Of a stretch of 26,739 nucleotides of DNA, positions 22,910-26,739 are shown one piece after another (positions within the stretch are counted from its first letter, which is position 1; every line of letters begins with the position of its first letter). The stretch lies in IMG/VR virus record IMGVR_UViG_3300031351_000015, positions 1 to 26,739 of that record; one strand, written 5' to 3'. The notes below the pieces were generated by a model. That model had not been told where the DNA came from. It saw nothing but the letters and a program-made list of their open reading frames with translations, and ran no database searches. Source of the DNA: a virus. A program made the position numbers and the translations under genes.

Positions 22910-22940
22910 GGCTCGAGGCAACCTGTGAAATTGTCTAGCG

Positions 22941-23129
22941 CTAGTTCGTGATTGGTCCGCCCGTCTTGACTACGATACCGAGCAGTTCGATGTCCGCCTT
23001 CACGTCGCTTCCGGCGATATGGAGTGTAATACGACACTTGCCCTGGCGCAAATGGGGAGGCAACGAGCGCACAGCCTCTTCCAGCCACACGTCAATGCTG
23101 CGCTGCTCTGCTGCCGTTTGTGTATCCAT
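22941..23129 (-). CDS. Small hypothetical protein, last gene of the early block
   Basis: 62 residues from ATG 23129; a GTG at 23174 would add 15 residues but neither start has a good ribosome site. The sequence starts with a helical half (AAEQRSIDVWLEEAVRSLP) and ends in beta strands (CRITLHIAGSDVKADIELLGIVV). No family is recognised. It follows the nucleotidyltransferase gene after a 73-base gap, the largest in the early block, and ends 31 bases before the terminator. Function unknown. Confidence 0.6.
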   Translation of the reverse strand: MDTQTAAEQRSIDVWLEEAVRSLPPHLRQGKCRITLHIAGSDVKADIELLGIVVKTGGPITN

Positions 23130-23202
23130 CAGCGCTTTTCGGGCGACGCCGCCAACTTGCCTAAAGGATAGCACGGGTGCACGACAAAATCAATATTCAG
23201 CC

Positions 23203-23766
23203 TCAGGCTCGCTTCGCCGGCGGGATGAAGTCCATGCCCCACAGCTCGAAGAGCGTCTCCTCATCCGGCACGCAGATTGTCTCGGCAGGATGCGGCGCTT
23301 CGCCGTCCCAATATTTGGCCCGCCATACATATCCATCGCGACATCGGAGCCCCGGCGGGCGCAATCCTCCAGGCAGCCTACGATCCTGTACCATGCGCTG
23401 GCTGAATCGCGCCGAGCCCGTGCGTAGCATGAGAATATAACCCCAGTTGCACGGTTCAGCTAGAAATAGGTCAAGCTGCATCTCGTCGCCCTTAACCAGG
23501 ACCTGCATCTGTTTATATTTCGGCCCATTCTTGCTCGGCTCCTGGCCCTCGTCTCTCAGCATCGCATCCAGCTCCGTCTCGTCCGTAGGCTCGCCGAACA
23601 GGTTGAGGATCGGCTTGGCAATCGCGACAATCTCGATATCGCCGACCATCTCGCATTGACGCCGGATGCTGCCGGCAATCTCGATGCGCTCGCAGGCCGG
23701 TGCATAGATGTCCACAATCGCCTTGGCTATCGCCTCGGCCTGTTTCAGTGGCAATCGCGCTTTCAT
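23203..23766 (-). CDS. Minimal polymerase-X-type nucleotidyltransferase
   Basis: 187 residues from ATG 23766 (ATGA overlap). The palm of family X polymerases is recognisable: IEIAGSIRRQCEMVGDIEIVA with the GS motif and RR at 32-36, Asp43 and Glu45 as two metal ligands, and MQLDLFLAE with Asp99 as the third. NWGYILMLRTGSARFS (108-122, with TGS at 116-118) follows as in PolX thumb regions. The 8-kDa helix-hairpin-helix domain and the C-terminal PHP exonuclease of bacterial PolX are absent, so it is a stripped-down form common in phages. It may add or fill nucleotides in repair or end processing together with the RecT-type annealing protein. Confidence 0.85.
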   Translation of the reverse strand: MKARLPLKQAEAIAKAIVDIYAPACERIEIAGSIRRQCEMVGDIEIVAIAKPILNLFGEPTDETELDAMLRDEGQEPSKNGPKYKQMQVLVKGDEMQLDLFLAEPCNWGYILMLRTGSARFSQRMVQDRRLPGGLRPPGLRCRDGYVWRAKYWDGEAPHPAETICVPDEETLFELWGMDFIPPAKRA

Positions 23767-24392
23767 GGCTTCACCCTTCTGAATTCGTAGACCCACACGA
23801 ACGGGTTTGCGAAGTAGTCGAACCCGCGCTTCGCGTTGAGATTGTTCCATGTCTGGGCAAAGCCGCGGTTGCCGTTCAGCGAGATGAACCCCTCTTTCTC
23901 TACGTCGCCCGATCCCATAATGCTTTTCAGCCGCTCGGCCCGCACCATCGTCACTTCCAGCGTGATGCGGCTTGCCCATTTCGGCATAAAGATTGGCGAC
24001 TGCCAGGGATCATCGTCGGTTATCTTCACGGCGAAGCCAAATTCGCTGTTCGGTTCCGGCGATTCGCCGTTGCGCTGCAGCAGCCTGTCGGTCTGCTCGA
24101 TGACCCAGTCCTCCCAGGCGTCCAGGCTGTTCTTCCTGAACGCCGGGTAGGCTTTCCATAGCTCCATACCATCGCTATACTGGATTAGGCATTCGCACAC
24201 ATCCCAATCCCAACCACGCAATCGCCAGCGTTCGCGCACCCACAATCGATCTCCGATCAGATAGGCTGGTTTTTTCAGCAATTCCCCGCTCTCTTCCGGT
24301 TGCGGCCTGATGACGCGGCGGGTCATGCTCTTCCGTCCTTCCAGAATTGCTACGATGGACTCGGTGCTGAAAATGATCGGTTTACTTTTCAT
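23763..24392 (-). CDS. ASCH-like phage protein
   Basis: 209 residues; start and stop both in ATGA overlaps. The N-terminus MKSKPIIFSTESIVAILEGR then KSMTRRVIRPQP (21-32) and GDRLWVRERW (48-57) is the pattern of ASCH-fold proteins widespread in phages. PWQSPIFMPKWASRITLEV (129-147), RAERLKSI (151-158) and a final NPFVWVYEFRRV strand complete it. ASCH domains are related to PUA RNA-binding domains; some cleave RNA or bind modified nucleosides. The role in phages is not known. It sits between a small unknown gene and the polymerase-X-type gene in the early operon. Confidence 0.8.
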   Translation of the reverse strand: MKSKPIIFSTESIVAILEGRKSMTRRVIRPQPEESGELLKKPAYLIGDRLWVRERWRLRGWDWDVCECLIQYSDGMELWKAYPAFRKNSLDAWEDWVIEQTDRLLQRNGESPEPNSEFGFAVKITDDDPWQSPIFMPKWASRITLEVTMVRAERLKSIMGSGDVEKEGFISLNGNRGFAQTWNNLNAKRGFDYFANPFVWVYEFRRVKP

Positions 24393-24664
24393 GGCGCCTC
24401 CTCAATATGCTGCGGCCGGCCGCAGTGCAGCACGTTAGCCGCGTCGACCAGGCGCGCTGCGGCATCGTTTTCGGCCACAATCCACTCCTTGTTACAGACA
24501 TAAATGCGTTCGCCGTCTGTGTACCAGTCACAGCCGGCGTCGTCAATCGGTTCGCCGAGCAGATCGAACACAACCCGAAACAGCGCATAGGCGAGCTCCT
24601 CGCGTGAGACTTGTGCGTCTATCTCGTGCATGGCATGAATTGCGTATCGTTTCTGTGGTTTCAT
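24389..24664 (-). CDS. Hypothetical protein, 91 residues, early operon
   Basis: ATG 24664 follows the recombinase stop after one base, with GGAGG six bases upstream inside the end of that gene. Sequence: a basic start, a helix EELAYALFRVVFDLLGEPID, a short strand region CDWYTDGERIYVCNKEWIVA, and a helix AARLVDAANVLHCGRPQH. The middle recalls small phage proteins that display or bind a nucleotide or metal, but no family is certain. It is translationally coupled to the ASCH-like gene. Function unknown. Confidence 0.75.
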   Translation of the reverse strand: MKPQKRYAIHAMHEIDAQVSREELAYALFRVVFDLLGEPIDDAGCDWYTDGERIYVCNKEWIVAENDAAARLVDAANVLHCGRPQHIEEAP

Positions 24665-24665
24665 G

Positions 24666-25793
24666 CTAGTCCTCCAGCAGCTTACGAATGCACGCTGCAT
24701 AGGCAGAATTATAGTCAGGATTCGGCTCCTTCTCATCATTCTGGCCGCGCGTTTCCGGCAGCCAGTCCAGCAACCTCGACACGACATTGAATGCGGGTAC
24801 AGACTCGCTGCTGATTTCTCGGCCAAATAGACGACTCAGCACCGCCTTGTGCGTGGTCTGCCCGCTGATTTCGTCTATCACGCCAGCAAGATATCCGTAC
24901 TGCTCATCGCTGCATGGTCCGCTGTTGGGGTCGCGGTCTTTCTTACGCGCCCACTCGGCGAATTTCTGGCATTGTTCATCGGACGGCGGCGGGGCCGGCG
25001 CCTTGCGGCTGGTCGTCTCCGGCGCGAAGAGGACGTTACCGTCCTCCTCATATTGGATCTCCTTCTCGACCGGTAGCGCATGGTCCCGGTCGTAGGATTC
25101 GATCCTCTGCTCCATGTCCTCGATTACGGCGACGCCCTCGTAAGATGGGTCGCCGACCGCGATCTCGATGTCGAACACTTTCTTCAGCGCGTTGACCTCG
25201 GCCCGCTTCTCGGCCACCTGGTCCGGCGACCAGGTCTCGGGCACGTTGTCCGCCTGCCACCGCTTATCATACTTGTTGTAACGGGCCTTCTGCCGCCAGA
25301 AGCCGATGCCCTTGGTCGGCAAATACGCGATGCCGGCGTCTTTGCACTCGCGGGCCACATCTAGGCGATAGATTTCGATCTCGTAGCCGACATCCCTGGC
25401 ATCGTATTCGTCGCGGCGATACTGCCTGACCTCCTCGGCGTCCAGACGCCGGCTCTGGATCTGATAATTGGCTTGCCGGCGCGCCATCTTGCGCAGCCCC
25501 TTGACGCCGACATGGACCGCATACTGCTTCTCCCAGCGGCCCGTCTCGTCCTTGCGCTTGCCCAGCTCGATGATGTAGGCATCGCCGGTGAACGGATTGA
25601 GTTGGTGCGCGGTGCAGACCTGGGCGAATTGCCAGATGACACTATCCGGCGTGTCCTCGCTGAGCTGCGTCATGGCCGTGATCCGGCGCTTGATCTCGGC
25701 AATGAGGCTGCGGTCGCCGAGATAGGGAGCCGGCGCGCGTGATGCCGCCGGCACAATCTGATAGTCGCCGTCCACGTCGCCGTTGTCCGTCAT
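24666..25793 (-). CDS. RecT/Bet-family single-strand annealing recombinase
   Basis: 375 residues from ATG 25793 (ATGA overlap; GGAGG six bases upstream). The core matches the RecT/Bet family: VIWQFAQVCTAHQLNPFTGD (52-71), AYIIELGKR, YAVHVGVKGLRKMARRQANY (91-110) and, later, PETWSPDQVAEKRAEVNAL. Such proteins anneal complementary single strands during phage recombination, normally with a partner exonuclease; none is visible in this window. The C-terminal third is a Pro-rich, charged linker followed by a helical domain (DEQCQKFAEWARKK, DEQYGYLAGVIDEI) of unknown role. Gene symbol withheld because Bet and RecT cannot be told apart here. Confidence 0.85.
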   Translation of the reverse strand: MTDNGDVDGDYQIVPAASRAPAPYLGDRSLIAEIKRRITAMTQLSEDTPDSVIWQFAQVCTAHQLNPFTGDAYIIELGKRKDETGRWEKQYAVHVGVKGLRKMARRQANYQIQSRRLDAEEVRQYRRDEYDARDVGYEIEIYRLDVARECKDAGIAYLPTKGIGFWRQKARYNKYDKRWQADNVPETWSPDQVAEKRAEVNALKKVFDIEIAVGDPSYEGVAVIEDMEQRIESYDRDHALPVEKEIQYEEDGNVLFAPETTSRKAPAPPPSDEQCQKFAEWARKKDRDPNSGPCSDEQYGYLAGVIDEISGQTTHKAVLSRLFGREISSESVPAFNVVSRLLDWLPETRGQNDEKEPNPDYNSAYAACIRKLLED

Positions 25794-26281
25794 ATTGCAC
25801 CTCCGTAGCATTCCACGTCCGCCTCGTCCAGCATCCACTCCAGATAATCGTCGTCCGCATTCAGTCCCGGCTTGGCGTCCTTCTCCTCGAAGAGCGCGTC
25901 CTCCTCCTCGACTCGCTCCATGTAGCCCCGGCGCATGGCTTCGGTCACGCATTCGTCGAAGCGATGACCGAACAGCCGATACTCGTACCCTCGCAGCTCA
26001 TCGCGAGCCGCCTCATGCCAGCCTGCCGCCATGGCCGGCGTGTGGCACGTCTCGACGCCCAGGCCGAGCAGGAAGTGCTGCCGGCCGGCTACTCGCTGCT
26101 CCTCGATCTCCTGCTCTTCCCAGAACGGCTGCCAGTAGGCGAGCCAGGCGGCGTGCTGTGCATCGTTGTGCGGGAACTGGGTGCGAGGGTTGTATTCCCT
26201 TCTGGCCGCCTGACGAGCGGCCTGCCGTGCGAGAAAGACCTCGGTGGCATTGACATTGTTTCCGTACTCTGCGATAATCAT
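25790..26281 (-). CDS. Hypothetical acidic protein, 163 residues
   Basis: ATG 26281 is chosen for the AAAGGA eight bases upstream; a GTG seven codons earlier has no such site. The sequence is helical and rich in Ala, Arg, Glu and aromatic residues (WLAYWQPFWEEQEIEEQRVAG), with an acidic tail (ADDDYLEWMLDEADVECYGG). Residues 70-110 contain three histidines and two cysteines but no clear metal motif. No family is recognised. It is coupled to the recombinase gene by ATGA, so a role in DNA recombination or replication is possible, from context only. Confidence 0.8.
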   Translation of the reverse strand: MIIAEYGNNVNATEVFLARQAARQAARREYNPRTQFPHNDAQHAAWLAYWQPFWEEQEIEEQRVAGRQHFLLGLGVETCHTPAMAAGWHEAARDELRGYEYRLFGHRFDECVTEAMRRGYMERVEEEDALFEEKDAKPGLNADDDYLEWMLDEADVECYGGAI

Positions 26282-26317
26282 GTTGTCATTCCTTTCACAC
26301 ACCTTCGGGGTGACTGT

Positions 26318-26348
26318 GGGGACCGGGAGCTGCTAGGCGCCGGTCCCC
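26318..26348. repeat. 9-bp inverted repeat (hairpin) in the leader of the 163-residue gene
   Basis: GGGGACCGG and CCGGTCCCC lie 13 bases apart. On the minus strand there is no U-tract after it, so it is a poor intrinsic terminator for leftward transcription; on the plus strand it is followed only by TTTG. It may be an RNA stability, processing or attenuation element between the tiny gene at 26364-26492 and the next gene. One arm is part of a near-repeat of the leader at 26617-26636. Confidence 0.6.
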
Positions 26349-26363
26349 TTTGCTTAACTGTTC

Positions 26364-26492
26364 TTACTTCCAGCTCGGGTAATAGACACTAGTCCCATTC
26401 CCGAACTTCCTCTCAACTACAATTCCGCCGCCGCTGTGATGCTTCCTCAGCCATCCATTGGCCAATCTGGTCAAGCCGCTGGGGCCATACAT
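26364..26492 (-). CDS. Tiny hypothetical protein, 42 residues
   Basis: ATG 26492 with GGAG eleven bases upstream; a GTG four codons earlier is an alternative. The product is basic, with a helix (GLTRLANGWLRKHH) and a strand pair (GGGIVVERKFGNGTSVYYP) reminiscent of a small winged or ribbon DNA-binding module, but too short to assign. A second frame over the same DNA (35 codons from a GTG, ending at 26413) is also readable, so the correct frame is not certain. It comes second in the early operon. Confidence 0.5.
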   Translation of the reverse strand: MYGPSGLTRLANGWLRKHHSGGGIVVERKFGNGTSVYYPSWK

Positions 26493-26507
26493 CGATTGTT
26501 GCACTCC

Positions 26508-26609
26508 CTACCAGTTCCACATTCCGTGTAAATAGCGGGCCAGTTCCTCGGCGGCGATGTAAGCCTCTTGATATTGCCCTCTCCATTCGACCAGTTCCGT
26601 CTTTTTCAT
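26508..26609 (-). CDS. Tiny hypothetical protein, 33 residues, first gene of the leftward operon
   Basis: ATG 26609 with AAGGAG seven bases upstream, the best ribosome site near the promoter. The product, beginning MKKTELVEWRGQYQEAYIAA, is one amphipathic helix rich in Glu, Tyr and Trp and ends GMWNW. No family is recognised. First genes of early phage operons are often small host-interaction or regulatory proteins, but that is inference from position. The spacing to the next start is only 16 bases after the stop. Confidence 0.6.
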   Translation of the reverse strand: MKKTELVEWRGQYQEAYIAAEELARYLHGMWNW

Positions 26610-26616
26610 CGCATGT

Positions 26617-26636
26617 CTCCTTAGCGCCGGGTCCCC
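26617..26636 (-). repeat. Leader near-repeat of the segment at 26330-26348
   Basis: On the minus strand this 20-base segment reads GGGGACCCGGCGCTAAGGAG and includes the ribosome site of the first gene. The segment at 26348-26330 reads GGGGACCGGCGCCTAGCAG, differing by one indel and a few changes. The similarity is imperfect but both lie in leaders, so a duplicated regulatory segment is possible. Confidence 0.4.
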
Positions 26637-26654
26637 TCTCTTTCCTTCGCAATC

Positions 26655-26683
26655 ATTGTATCACAGTTTACTGTGATTTGTAC
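26655..26683 (-). promoter_or_regulatory. Leftward early promoter
   Basis: The minus strand shows TACAAT (26660-26655) as a -10 box, 46 bases before the first start codon. The -35 region (about 26678-26683) is a poor match to TTGACA, so the promoter may need an activator or be weak. The palindrome at 26660-26677 fills the space between the two boxes, which is the expected place for a repressor site. Confidence 0.55.
26660..26677. promoter_or_regulatory. Perfect palindromic operator candidate
   Basis: ATCACAGTTTACTGTGAT has two exact 8-base arms around two bases. It overlaps the leftward -10/-35 spacer, in the only AT-rich stretch of the window. Such a site fits a dimeric helix-turn-helix repressor of the Cro/CI type. 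The repressor gene is not in the window and may lie to the right. Confidence 0.6.
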
Positions 26684-26739
26684 CCCATCAATTAGGAAGT
26701 TAAACCTTAAAATTATGATACAAATGACGTATAGACAGA
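26684..26739. promoter_or_regulatory. AT-rich region with a possible divergent rightward promoter
   Basis: No gene is seen here. TATGAT at 26714-26719 on the plus strand is one base from the -10 consensus, with only a weak -35. The segment at 26716-26727 is nearly the inverse of 26653-26663 (TCATTGTATCA), so the two sides of the region are roughly mirror-like, as in a divergent control region. Confidence 0.35.

Noticed and set aside
26318-26348. Hairpin as an intrinsic terminator of the leftward operon
   Set aside because: There is no U-run after the stem on the minus strand, and the genes after it appear to belong to the same operon.
26413-26652. 79-codon minus-strand frame at the right end
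   Set aside because: It begins at a TTG inside the promoter-leader region without a ribosome site. Two smaller frames with better start signals explain the same DNA, although its last 35 codons remain a possible alternative to the 42-residue protein.
1-26739. Stop-codon reassignment of TAG, suggested by the TAGs in the 960-1020 region
   Set aside because: TAG ends the terminase, capsid and recombinase genes and others at sensible places, so it is used as a normal stop.
1-26739. tRNA genes, CRISPR arrays, insertion sequences, integrase or attachment sites
   Set aside because: None could be found by reading both strands; no spaced repeats, cloverleaf-like segments or transposase/integrase motifs were seen.

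Overview
The window is a long stretch of a tailed-phage genome (a siphovirus, either free or as a prophage). It is GC-rich and almost entirely coded on the minus strand, so transcription runs from the right end to the left end. The evidence is a full head-to-tail order on one strand: small and large terminase, portal, MuF-type minor head protein, maturation protease with scaffold, decoration protein, major capsid protein, connectors, tail terminator, major tail protein, tail chaperones, tape measure and distal tail. Genes are packed with ATGA, TAATG or TAGTG junctions. I see no integrase, tRNA or CRISPR. The host cannot be named from the sequence.

Layout, in transcription order. (1) 26739-26610: an upstream control region with a perfect 18-bp palindrome inside a leftward promoter. 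(2) 26609-22941: early genes, comprising two tiny unknown genes, an acidic hypothetical protein, a RecT/Bet annealing protein, a small unknown, an ASCH-like protein, a minimal polymerase-X-type nucleotidyltransferase and a small unknown. The block ends at a strong intrinsic terminator (22877-22909). (3) 22855-12828: a two-domain endolysin, terminase subunits, portal, a helix-hairpin-helix protein, MuF protein, a 56-residue protein, a clan-A glycosidase, protease/scaffold, decoration protein and capsid protein. (4) 12828-6538: seven sugar-related genes interleaved with the two head-completion genes. These are a GT4 glycosyltransferase, a GT2 glycosyltransferase, a methyltransferase-like protein, a close relative of UDP-arabinopyranose mutase (plant RGP), two tandem GT-A-like paralogues and another GT-A-like protein. 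(5) 6530-1: the tail module, broken by one gene on the opposite strand (3992-4456) that encodes a membrane-anchored MmpS-like protein, and ending in a distal tail gene with a PKD-like domain that runs off the window.

The most unusual content is the sugar cassette. It is expressed with the virion genes rather than the early genes, and it includes a mutase that in plants converts UDP-arabinopyranose to UDP-arabinofuranose. My inference is that the phage makes or rearranges an activated pentose and attaches it to a target late in infection, most likely its own virion proteins or the host surface. Other notable points are a nested scaffold start inside the protease gene, a 31-bp exact in-frame repeat shared by the scaffold and MuF genes, a glycosidase inside the head block, and a disturbed reading frame at the start of the distal tail gene.
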